Assembly (NCBI GenBank): GCA_017474845.1
Contig: JAFVGS010000014.1
Location: forward strand, 1-47,895
Direction of reading: 5' to 3'
Length of the DNA: 47,895 nucleotides
From: Prevotella sp.
GTDB lineage: Bacteria; Bacteroidota; Bacteroidia; Bacteroidales; Bacteroidaceae
In this document: positions 40,218 through 47,895 of the stretch, one piece after another
Layout: the number at the start of each line of letters is the position of its first letter
Numbering within the stretch: position 1 is the stretch's first letter
Position numbers and translations under genes: made by a program
Notes under the pieces: generated by a model
What the model was told of the DNA's origin: nothing
What the model saw: only the letters and a program-made list of their open reading frames with translations
Databases searched by the model: none

Positions 40218-42284
40218 ATGAAATCCAGGAATTGGGTGCTCGCCACCATCATAGCCGTATTACCCGTTTTCAGCGGGTGCAGGAAGCAGCAGACGCCTCA
40301 GGAGTATCAGTCGCATGGAGCAAAGCATGTGAAGGGGAACGAGATGGAATCGTTCCTCGATTTTCAGGATTCACGTGCCGACTCACTGGTACTGGCCACT
40401 TACAGAGAGGGGGATCACAAACGGGTGTTGGCGGTTATCGACAGTCTGTCTGCAGCCGGGGAATTGAATGAGTTCAGGACAGAAGGCTATCGCGCCACTA
40501 TCTATAAGGAAATGAATGACACGAAGAACGCTATCGCCAGTCTGCGTCGCGCCATAGAAGTCAAGAAGCCTTCCGGTAAAGACTACTTCCTGATGGTTTA
40601 TCTGAAGACCCTCTATGCCGAGCAGCAACAGATGCAGGGAAACAGCGAGGGGGCGCTGCGCACTGCCCTTCCACTGGTAGAGCAAATGCAGAAAGACGGG
40701 TATGAAGACCATGAGGTCTGCCAAAGGCTTTATTCGGTCTTAGGCGAGTTGCAGCTGAATCTGGACCATCCTGACGAGGCCTCAAAGTACTTCGGGCGGC
40801 TGTACGATATCCTCAAGAAAAGCATCCGCAACGATTCTACGGGTAATCATCTAATGGAAGCCGTAGAGACCCTGAATAATGTCACCTCCACATACCTCGG
40901 CGGACGCCAGTGGGATGAGGCCGAGCTGTGGCTGAACCGCCTGGACTCTGTCTTCACCCTTTACAAAGCCACACCCTATGCCGCCGACTATCCATCTTAT
41001 ATTGACTGGTATCGCGCCTATGTCGACATGTCACATGCGATGATTGCAGAAGTGCGTGGGATGAAGGATGAGGCTCAACAATACTACGAAGACTATCAGG
41101 CCACCGATTATTCGAAGACCGGAGAAGGACGCCTGATCGGTTGTAACTACCTGATGCTCAGTCAACGGTATGCTGAGGCGGCAGACAACTTCACCCTGAC
41201 AGACCAGTATCTGCACGCCCACGAATATGAGCCCAACCTGCAGGTTATCGGCAACGTCCTGATGCCCAAGCTGCGCGCCAACTACTATGCGGGCCGGAAG
41301 GACTCGGCACTGCGCGTGGCGATGCAGATAGCCGAGGAGTATGATACGGCTCTCGTCAAGCAGAGGCGCGACGCGACGGCCGAGATGGCTACCATCTATG
41401 ACGTGGAGGGCAAGGAGCGAATGATCGCTGAGCGGGAGGCCAAGATATCACAGCAGCGCCTCATCGGTGTGACGATACTGCTCGTGGCGCTGGTCATCTT
41501 CTTTGCCATCTATACATGGGTGCGCAACCGGATGGCCAAGATGAAGGCCAAACAGGAGCGTATCGAGGGAGAACTGGGTGTCGCCCGTGATATCCAGATG
41601 TCGATGATTCCCTCCGCATTCCCCCAGCACGAGGGACTGGACATGTATGCCAAGATGACCCCTGCCAAGGAGGTGGGAGGTGACCTCTACGGCTACCAGC
41701 TTCAGGGCGACAGGCTCTACTTCTGCTTGGGCGACGTGAGCGGCAAGGGTGTGCCCGCCTCTCTCTTCATGGCGCAGGTCACGAGACTCTTCCGGACCCT
41801 GGCCACCCAGAACCTGATGCCTGCAGACATCTGTTCTCGCATCAACGATGCCATGTCAGAGGATAATGACTTGTGTATGTTCGTGACCTTCTTCATCGGA
41901 TTGTTAGACCTTCATACTGGCCATCTCGCCTATTGCAATGCCGGACACAACCCACCCGTCATCGATGTCGGCAACAGCCGTTGTGACTTCCTCAAGGTGA
42001 AACACAACGTGCCTATCGGGCCGATGCCCGGCATGGCTTTCAAAGGTGAGGAGATCGACAGCATCAAGGGCAGACCCCTGTTCATCTATACCGACGGACT
42101 GAATGAGGCCGAGAACAATCATCGCCAACAGTTTGGCGACGACCGGATGCTTGCCATCCTCCAGAAGACGGAGTCCAAGGATGCCCGGCAGCTGATTGAG
42201 TCCATGACCGCCGAGGTGGAGAGACACCGTGACGGCGCCGAACCCAACGACGACCTGACGATGATGGCCATCTATTTGATGTAG
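40218..42284 (+). CDS. TPR-SpoIIE PP2C-type serine/threonine phosphatase
   Basis: A 688-residue sensor-phosphatase. The N-terminus (VLATIIAVLPVFSGC) is a signal with a possible lipid Cys at 21. Helical TPR-like repeats fill about 40-400. One membrane helix is at about 414-435 (GVTILLVALVIFFAIYTWV), then a coiled linker, then a SpoIIE domain (about 460-688) with AKEVGGDLYGY, LGDVSGKGVPA, CNAGHNPP, YTDGLNEAE and PNDDLTMMAIY. These provide the PP2C metal Asp residues. Such RsbU-like proteins reverse partner-switch phosphorylation of anti-sigma antagonists. ATG 40209 is an alternative start. An external TPR sensor coupled to a cytoplasmic phosphatase is inferred. Confidence 0.9.
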   Translation: MKSRNWVLATIIAVLPVFSGCRKQQTPQEYQSHGAKHVKGNEMESFLDFQDSRADSLVLATYREGDHKRVLAVIDSLSAAGELNEFRTEGYRATIYKEMNDTKNAIASLRRAIEVKKPSGKDYFLMVYLKTLYAEQQQMQGNSEGALRTALPLVEQMQKDGYEDHEVCQRLYSVLGELQLNLDHPDEASKYFGRLYDILKKSIRNDSTGNHLMEAVETLNNVTSTYLGGRQWDEAELWLNRLDSVFTLYKATPYAADYPSYIDWYRAYVDMSHAMIAEVRGMKDEAQQYYEDYQATDYSKTGEGRLIGCNYLMLSQRYAEAADNFTLTDQYLHAHEYEPNLQVIGNVLMPKLRANYYAGRKDSALRVAMQIAEEYDTALVKQRRDATAEMATIYDVEGKERMIAEREAKISQQRLIGVTILLVALVIFFAIYTWVRNRMAKMKAKQERIEGELGVARDIQMSMIPSAFPQHEGLDMYAKMTPAKEVGGDLYGYQLQGDRLYFCLGDVSGKGVPASLFMAQVTRLFRTLATQNLMPADICSRINDAMSEDNDLCMFVTFFIGLLDLHTGHLAYCNAGHNPPVIDVGNSRCDFLKVKHNVPIGPMPGMAFKGEEIDSIKGRPLFIYTDGLNEAENNHRQQFGDDRMLAILQKTESKDARQLIESMTAEVERHRDGAEPNDDLTMMAIYLM

Positions 42285-42322
42285 AATTATCGTGAATGGA
42301 TGTTTAATTTCCGTGAGGCGAC

Positions 42323-42361
42323 TTTCAAAATATGCAAAAAAGTGTTTCAAAATATGCAAAA
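42323..42361 (+). promoter_or_regulatory. Two direct repeats of TTTCAAAATATGCAAAA upstream of the efflux operon
   Basis: The 17-bp sequence occurs at 42323-42339 and 42345-42361, exactly 22 bp (two helical turns) apart, 48 bp before the -7 box at 42409. Spacing on one helix face suggests a tandem activator site. Confidence 0.6.
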
Positions 42362-42408
42362 TACATTTTTTTCTTGCATCAAATGATAGTGATTTGGGGA
42401 AATATGCC

Positions 42409-42416
42409 TATCTTTG
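42409..42416 (+). promoter_or_regulatory. -7 box of the RND efflux operon
   Basis: TATCTTTG, 36 bp before ATG 42453. No -33 TTTG at the normal spacing, consistent with activator use. Confidence 0.6.
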
Positions 42417-42452
42417 CAAAAGAAACTTATACATCAATTAACAATTAGCAAG

Positions 42453-43568
42453 ATGAACAGAAAGCATTTAGAGTGGATCTTCATGATCTGTCTCGTGGCC
42501 GGATTAGGTTCTTGTAACCTGAACATGCCCAAAGAAAAGAACACCTCGTTCGAGACACTAACCGTCGAGAAGCAGGACATCACCGTGCCTGTGAAGTACA
42601 GCGCCAGGATGAAAGGCCGTACCGACGTCATTATCAGTCCTCAGGTGAGCGGACAGTTGACACGGATCGCTGTCACCGAAGGCCAGCGGGTGACGAAAGG
42701 AACGGTGCTCTTCGTGATCGATCCCCGCAACGCCCAGTTGGACCTGGAGGCCGCCGAGGCCAGTCTAGAGGCAGCCTTAGCTGCTGAGAGCTCGGCCAAG
42801 CTGGAGTATGAATCGACGAAGAACCTGTTTGAGAAGAACATCGTGAGCCAATATATGCTTACCGACGCAGAGAACTCGTACAAGCACGCTGTGGCATCGG
42901 TGAAACAGGCCCGTGCGACGGCGAACCGTGCGAGGGTGACCCTCGGATTCTGTACCATCACGGCTCCTGTGACCGGCAGCATCGGTGAGATTCCCGTCCG
43001 CACAGGTGATCAGGTGTCGCCGGGTATGCAGCTGACTATCCTGAGCGGCAATTCCAATATGGACGCAGAGTTCTCGGTGACAGAAGGACTGGTTGAGCAA
43101 ATGGTACAGTATGGCATGTCAACAGCCGACGTGGACAAATACATAGCCAGTCTGCCTGATGTGACGTTTGTGATGAAGAACGGCACGGAGTATCCCCACA
43201 AGGGCCGTATCACCAGCATGACGGGTGTGGTGAATGCGACGACGGGGTCGCTGTCTTGTAAGGCATCGTTCCCCAACCCGGAAGGCCATCTGTACTCAGG
43301 TATACAGGGCACCATCGTACTACCCTATTCTGAGAAGGACGTGATCGTGGTTCCCCTGAACGCCGTGGTGCGCCTGCAGGACAAGTCGCTGGTATATAAG
43401 GTGCAAGCCGACAGCACAGCTACGGCTGTTGACGTGACGGTCGAGGAAGTTGGCAATGGCAAGGACTGCATCGTGAAGAGCGGCCTGAGCGTCGGCGACC
43501 AGATTGTGACTACTGGTGCCAATAATGTCAAGGAAGGCCAACAAGTATTATTTAATGAAGACAACTAA
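42453..43568 (+). CDS. RND efflux periplasmic adaptor (membrane-fusion lipoprotein)
   Basis: A 371-residue lipoprotein (signal ends VAGLGSC) that bridges pump and outer-membrane factor. Typical MFP parts are the barrel-sandwich/lipoyl halves (ISPQVSGQLTRIAVTEGQRV and ITAPVTGSIGEIPVRTGDQV) around an alpha hairpin rich in Ala and Glu (about 90-155), then the beta-barrel and membrane-proximal domains (GIQGTIVLPYSEKDVIVVPL). ATG 42453 starts the signal; an upstream in-frame start overlaps the -7 box. It is first of a three-gene operon with pump and outer-membrane factor. Confidence 0.94.
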   Translation: MNRKHLEWIFMICLVAGLGSCNLNMPKEKNTSFETLTVEKQDITVPVKYSARMKGRTDVIISPQVSGQLTRIAVTEGQRVTKGTVLFVIDPRNAQLDLEAAEASLEAALAAESSAKLEYESTKNLFEKNIVSQYMLTDAENSYKHAVASVKQARATANRARVTLGFCTITAPVTGSIGEIPVRTGDQVSPGMQLTILSGNSNMDAEFSVTEGLVEQMVQYGMSTADVDKYIASLPDVTFVMKNGTEYPHKGRITSMTGVVNATTGSLSCKASFPNPEGHLYSGIQGTIVLPYSEKDVIVVPLNAVVRLQDKSLVYKVQADSTATAVDVTVEEVGNGKDCIVKSGLSVGDQIVTTGANNVKEGQQVLFNEDN

Positions 43569-43597
43569 TTAGTGTAATTCGTGGTCGAAACAATATT

Positions 43598-46500
43598 ATG
43601 AAGAATAATATTTTCATCAACAAGACGGTGATGGCATGTGCCATCTCGATAGTCATTGCGCTGGTGGGCTACATCTGTATGAGCACGCTGGCAGTTGAGC
43701 AATATCCGGACATTGCACCACCTACGGTGCTTGTCACCACCAGCTATGACGGTGCTGACGAGAATACCGTGATGAAGTCGGTCATCCAGCCCCTTGAGGA
43801 GGCTATCAACGGTGTGAACGACATGACCTATATGACGTCGAAGGCTGCATCGAACGGTATGGTGAGTATCAATGTCTATTTCAAGCAAGGTGTTGATCCC
43901 GACATGGCGGCGGTGAACGTGCAGAACCGTGTGACCCGTGCCCAAGCCTTGTTGCCTGCCGAAGTCAACAAGATTGGTGTGACGGTGCAGAAACAGCAGA
44001 GTAACATCCTGCAGATCTTCGCAGTCAAGAGTGCAGACGGCAAATACGACGAGGACTTCATCTCGAACTACGTGGATATCAATATCAAGCCGCGTCTGAT
44101 GCGTATCACCGGTGTGGGTAACGTGCAGAGCCTTGGTAAGACCTACGCCTTGCGCATCTGGATGAAGCCCGACGTGATGGCGCAATACAATCTGGAGCCG
44201 AATGACATCTTTGCGGCTATCAACAAACAGAGTTTCGTGGCAGGTACGGGTTCCTTGGGTGAACAATCTGAGAACTCCTACCAATACTCCATGCGCTACA
44301 AGGGTACGTTGAAGAGTGTCGAGGAGTTTGAGAACATCGTGCTCAAGACCAGCGATGGCGGACACGTGCTCAGGTTGGGTGACGTGGCAGAGGTGAAGAT
44401 CGGTGCCATGAGCTACAACTACACGTCGAACATCAACGACTCGCCTGGTGCACTCTTCATGGTGTTCCAGGCACCTGGTGCCAACGCCACCGAGGTAAAT
44501 GCCCGTATCAACAAGACGTTTGAGGATATGAAACCGTCGATGCCCGCCGGACTGGAGTTCGTGACGATGATGACCAGCGATGACTTCCTGTTTGCAGCCA
44601 TCCACAATGTGGTGGAGACGTTGATCATCGCTATCATCCTCGTGGTGCTCGTGGTGTTCTTCTTCCTGCAGAATTTCAAGGCAACGATTATTCCGAGTAT
44701 CTCGATCATCGTATCGCTATTGGGTACGTTCGCCGTGGTTTCATTGGCAGGTTTCTCACTCAACATCCTGACGCTGTTTGCCCTGGTGCTCGCCATCGGT
44801 ACGGTGGTGGATGACGCCATTGTTGTGGTCGAGGCTGTGATGGCCAAGATGGAGGGTGGTATCAGCGATGCCCGCGAGGCCACGCGACAAGCCATGAGCG
44901 AGGTGTCGGTGGCCGTCGTGTCCTGTACATTGGTATTCATGGCGGTGTTTATTCCCGTGACGTTCATGCCAGGCACGTCAGGCACCTTCTTTACCCAGTT
45001 CGGTGTGACAATTGCCTCTTCCGTTGGTCTGTCGTGCGTCTCAGCCCTGACGCTCTGCCCTGCTCTCTGTGCCATCATGATGAAAATTAAGGAGGGAAGG
45101 AGGGAAGGAGAGAAGGAAAAGAAGAGCCTGACCTATTACACCAAGAAAGCCTATGAAGTAAGCTATAATGCCATCTACAATAAATACAGCAAGAGCGTTC
45201 AGAAGTTCATCAAGCGCCCCATCATGGCCTGGAGCCTGTTGGTCATTGCTGGTGTGTTGCTGGCATTCTTTATGAAGAGTCTGCCGTCGGGTCTTGTACC
45301 TCAGGAAGACCAGGGCGTGTTCCTGGCTGACATCAGTGCACCGGAAGGTACGACGCTGCAGCAGACACGTGAAATGGTGAAAAAAGTGGAGGAGAAGGTG
45401 AAGCAGATTCCCGAACTGGAGAGCTTCGCCGTGGCCGTGGGCTATGGCATGCTCAATGGTGAGGGTTCTAACTTTGCCACACTCGTCGTGCGTCTGAAGA
45501 ACTGGGATGACCGTCCGGGCATGAACCACTTGATCGACCTTGTCATGGGTCGGTTCTACTACGACTGTATGGACATCAAGGAATTGCAGGTGATTCCCTT
45601 CCAGATGCCGCAGATTCCAGGCTATGGCAGCAACAACAGTGTATGTCTGGTGGTGGAGGACCCCAGCGACGGCAACTTGTCGGAGTTTGCCAAGCAGACA
45701 GAGAAGTTCCTGAGCAAGCTGTCACAACGCCCTGAAATCGGTTCTGCCACGTCAACCTACTCTGAGCGCTATCCGAAATACGAAGTTGAAGTCGATGCTG
45801 CCCATTGCGATCGTGCCGGCGTGTCACCGGCAGATGTGCTCGGCACACTTGGTTCTTTCTGCGGCGGCGCTTATGTAGGCAACTTCAACCAGTTCGGTAA
45901 GGTCTATCGTATCATGGCAAGTGCTGCTCCGGAGTATCGTCTCGACCCCTCGTCGCTGAACAACATCTTCGTGAAGGTGGGTGACGGCAAGATGGCTCCT
46001 ATCTCAGAGTTTGTCAGTCTGAAGCGCGTGGTCGGTCCGTCGAGCATTGAGCACTTCAACCTCTTCCAGAGTATCTCCTGCTACGTGACGCCAGCTGGCG
46101 GCTGCAGCGAGGGCGAGGTGCACAAGGTAATCGCCGAGGTGTTCAAGGAGGAGATGCCCAACACGGCGACCTTTGAATATAGCGGTATGTCGCGTGAGTT
46201 AGAGGAGGCAGCGGGCTCGAACACCACCGGTCTTATCTATGTGATCTGTGTGATTCTGATCTACCTCATCCTGGGTTCTCTCTACAACTCTTGGTTTACG
46301 CCGCTGGCAGTGCTCTTCAGCGTACCTTTCGGACTGATGGGAGCTTTCGTATTCGCCTATTTCGGCAATCTGCTGCAACTGCCCGGCATGGACAACAACA
46401 TCTATCTACAGACGGGTGTGATCATGCTGATCGGACTGCTCGCCAAGACGGCCATCCTCATCACGGAGTTCGCCACAGAACGCCGTGCCCAGGGTATGAC

Positions 46501-46774
46501 CATCGTTGATGCAGCCTTCGAGGCTTGTAAGGAGCGTCTGCGCCCGATTCTGATGACTGTGGCCACGATGATTATCGGTATGATACCGCTCGTCATCGAG
46601 GGTGGTGCAGGTGCCAACGGTAACCGTGCCCTCGCCCTCGGCGTCATCGGTGGCATGAGCATCGGTACACTGGCACTCCTGTTCGTTGTCCCCGCCTTCT
46701 TCATCGTGTTCCAAAACCTGCATGAGAAGTTCATGGGCAAGAAAACTGTTGAAGTGACAAACAACCAAGATTGA
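43598..46774 (+). CDS. RND multidrug efflux pump (HAE1/AcrB type)
   Basis: A 1058-residue inner-membrane proton-driven pump with 12 helices and two large periplasmic loops. The start MKNNIFINKTVMACAISIVI, the porter entry EQYPDIAPPTVLV, the TM4 motif GTVVDDAIVVVEAVMAKM with the proton-relay Asp pair, and the second-half LLAKTAILITEFA are diagnostic of HAE1. The cytoplasmic loop after helix 6 has an in-frame 8-bp purine repeat (about 45091-45120, encoding EGRREGEKEKK). It starts 29 bp after the adaptor gene. Drug-like substrates are expected but not predictable. Confidence 0.95.
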   Translation: MKNNIFINKTVMACAISIVIALVGYICMSTLAVEQYPDIAPPTVLVTTSYDGADENTVMKSVIQPLEEAINGVNDMTYMTSKAASNGMVSINVYFKQGVDPDMAAVNVQNRVTRAQALLPAEVNKIGVTVQKQQSNILQIFAVKSADGKYDEDFISNYVDINIKPRLMRITGVGNVQSLGKTYALRIWMKPDVMAQYNLEPNDIFAAINKQSFVAGTGSLGEQSENSYQYSMRYKGTLKSVEEFENIVLKTSDGGHVLRLGDVAEVKIGAMSYNYTSNINDSPGALFMVFQAPGANATEVNARINKTFEDMKPSMPAGLEFVTMMTSDDFLFAAIHNVVETLIIAIILVVLVVFFFLQNFKATIIPSISIIVSLLGTFAVVSLAGFSLNILTLFALVLAIGTVVDDAIVVVEAVMAKMEGGISDAREATRQAMSEVSVAVVSCTLVFMAVFIPVTFMPGTSGTFFTQFGVTIASSVGLSCVSALTLCPALCAIMMKIKEGRREGEKEKKSLTYYTKKAYEVSYNAIYNKYSKSVQKFIKRPIMAWSLLVIAGVLLAFFMKSLPSGLVPQEDQGVFLADISAPEGTTLQQTREMVKKVEEKVKQIPELESFAVAVGYGMLNGEGSNFATLVVRLKNWDDRPGMNHLIDLVMGRFYYDCMDIKELQVIPFQMPQIPGYGSNNSVCLVVEDPSDGNLSEFAKQTEKFLSKLSQRPEIGSATSTYSERYPKYEVEVDAAHCDRAGVSPADVLGTLGSFCGGAYVGNFNQFGKVYRIMASAAPEYRLDPSSLNNIFVKVGDGKMAPISEFVSLKRVVGPSSIEHFNLFQSISCYVTPAGGCSEGEVHKVIAEVFKEEMPNTATFEYSGMSRELEEAAGSNTTGLIYVICVILIYLILGSLYNSWFTPLAVLFSVPFGLMGAFVFAYFGNLLQLPGMDNNIYLQTGVIMLIGLLAKTAILITEFATERRAQGMTIVDAAFEACKERLRPILMTVATMIIGMIPLVIEGGAGANGNRALALGVIGGMSIGTLALLFVVPAFFIVFQNLHEKFMGKKTVEVTNNQD
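45091..45120 (+). repeat. 8-bp purine tandem repeat in the RND pump gene
   Basis: Units GGAGGGAA, GGAGGGAA, GGAGAGAA, GGAAAA encode a charged insert in the cytoplasmic loop between helices 6 and 7. This is the same kind of place as the foldback element in the MFS gene. Confidence 0.6.
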
Positions 46775-46839
46775 TAAAAAAAATATAAACAACGAATTAA
46801 AATGAACTGTTATTTTTCGCGATATTCGATAATAGTATA

Positions 46840-47895
46840 ATGATGAAAAAAGTAGTTTTAATGTTTGCCGTCGGTTTCCTGTTCACGGGCTGCGGCTTAT
46901 ATAACAAATATGAGAAGACTGTAGAGGAGCCTGCCGATCCGTTCGGTACCACACAGGACATCACGTCGGCAACGAGTGAGACATCCATCGCCGAGATGTC
47001 GTGGCGTGAGTTCTTCATCGACCCCCTGCTGCAGCAGTTGATCGAGCAGGCCCTGGCCAACAACACCGACCTGAACACCGCCCGCATCAATGTCGAGAAG
47101 AGTCAGATCTCACTGAGAACCAAGAAGCTGGCATTCCTGCCGTCGCTCTACTTCTCCCCGCAGGGCTCGTTCAGCAAGTTCGGCAGCGAGTCATGGACGA
47201 GGAGCTACACCATCCCGCTGGATGTGTCCTGGGATGTCGACTTGTTCGGTTCCCTGAGGAATAAGAAGCGTGCTGCCCAGGCCGCCCTGCTGCAGGCACA
47301 GATGGCTGAGGAGTCCACACGCTCCAACCTCATCAGCAGCGTCGCACAGGAGTACTTCTATCTCCAGCTACTCGACCGCGAGCTGGACATCCTGATCGCG
47401 ACCGACAGTCTGTGGAAAGCCTCACTGGATACGCAGCAGGCACTCTACGAGAACGGACAGGCCTATTCGACGGCCGTCAACCAGCAGGAGTCATCTTGGC
47501 TCGACGTGAAGCTGCAGATCGTCGCCATCAAGCGCAGTATCCGTTCCACCGAGAACGAGATCTGCAGCCTGCTCTGCATCACCCCGCAGCATATCGAGCG
47601 TTCGAAATGGTATGCTGATGAGTATCACTCCTCTGCAGACAAGCGCCTGTTCGAGGAGCGGTATATGAAGATCGGCGTGCCCGCCATGATGCTGGAGCGC
47701 CGTCCCGACATCCGCCTGGCCAACTTCTACATAGAAGAAGCCTTCTACAACGTACAGGCCGCCCGTGCTGCCTTCTATCCCAGCATCACGCTGACGGGAG
47801 AACTCGGATGGTCGAATAATGGCGGTTTCGTCAATCCCGGCAAGCTGCTGCTGCAGCTCGTCGGCCAGCTCTCGCAGCCCATCTTCGCCCGTGGC
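46840..47895 (+). CDS. RND outer-membrane factor (TolC/OprM-type lipoprotein), 3' partial
   Basis: The frame from ATG 46840 is open to the window end (352 codons). The SPII signal ends VGFLFTGC. The OEP helical repeat is seen as DPLLQQLIEQALANNTDLNT, followed by FLPSLYFSPQGSF and YTIPLDVSWDVDLFGSLRNK, the standard barrel/helix motifs, and RRPDIRLANFYIEEAFYNVQ, which begins the second repeat. This is the third member of the efflux operon, 65 bp after the pump gene. ATG 46843 one codon on is equally possible. Complete family members have about 450-480 residues, so roughly 100 are missing here. Confidence 0.93.
   Translation, partial: MMKKVVLMFAVGFLFTGCGLYNKYEKTVEEPADPFGTTQDITSATSETSIAEMSWREFFIDPLLQQLIEQALANNTDLNTARINVEKSQISLRTKKLAFLPSLYFSPQGSFSKFGSESWTRSYTIPLDVSWDVDLFGSLRNKKRAAQAALLQAQMAEESTRSNLISSVAQEYFYLQLLDRELDILIATDSLWKASLDTQQALYENGQAYSTAVNQQESSWLDVKLQIVAIKRSIRSTENEICSLLCITPQHIERSKWYADEYHSSADKRLFEERYMKIGVPAMMLERRPDIRLANFYIEEAFYNVQAARAAFYPSITLTGELGWSNNGGFVNPGKLLLQLVGQLSQPIFARG

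Overview
The window looks like chromosomal DNA of a Bacteroidales bacterium, most likely a Prevotella-type genus. The evidence is the promoter signature TTTG-N20-TAnnTTTG in front of many genes (several exact copies), the general absence of Shine-Dalgarno sequences, and family content typical of Bacteroidota: DUF3160, DUF4827, DUF4956-VTC, the TamB-TamL pair and many SPII lipoproteins. I see no rRNA, IS element, prophage, plasmid gene or CRISPR array. The window holds 39 protein genes (the first cut at its 5' end, the last cut at its 3' end) and two tRNAs.

Layout. 1-491: tail of a maltose/galactoside-type O-acetyltransferase. 591-4778: a phosphate block with an OmpR/PhoB-type regulator, its histidine kinase, a convergent Na/Pi cotransporter with a PhoU-like tail, and a divergent 35-codon membrane microprotein. 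All three promoters carry 11-bp-spaced TTGTAAC repeats ending exactly 10 bp before the -7 box. 4970-10310: tRNA-Ser(UGA), mutS2, a small lytic transglycosylase, lemA plus an M48 protease, and initiator tRNA-Met. 10442-12626: an apparently self-regulated TetR-fabG-pseudouridine synthase operon. 12671-14377: a leftward MFS and small-membrane-protein cassette bracketed by two copies of a 48-50 bp repeat. 14560-21374: CotH-kinase pair, FNT channel, FG-GAP-like protein, DUF3160 lipoprotein and CapA-like phosphoesterase.

21483-28668: tamB and a TamA-like outer-membrane lipoprotein (TamL), an envelope export/assembly pair. 28842-32883: nucleotidyltransferase, DHH phosphoesterase, DUF4827 lipoprotein and glmM. 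32943-40051: SulP transporter, helical lipoprotein, beta-helix carbohydrate-binding protein, TlpA-like lipoprotein, then a leftward DUF2490/DUF4956/VTC polyphosphate operon and exonuclease III. 40218-47895: a TPR-SpoIIE phosphatase followed by a tripartite RND efflux operon (adaptor, pump, start of the outer-membrane factor).

The two most unusual signals are (1) a dispersed family of foldback elements. Each copy has arms built from short tandem units (7, 8, 9 or 10 bp depending on the copy), the second arm complementary to the first. Four copies share a recognisable core near ATAGTYTTGCNGCAGA. They lie in frame inside mutS2, an MFS gene, tamL (where one arm encodes the lipoprotein signal peptide) and a tlpA-like gene, and similar structures occur between genes. 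(2) A compact Pho-type regulon with rigid promoter geometry and a new microprotein.
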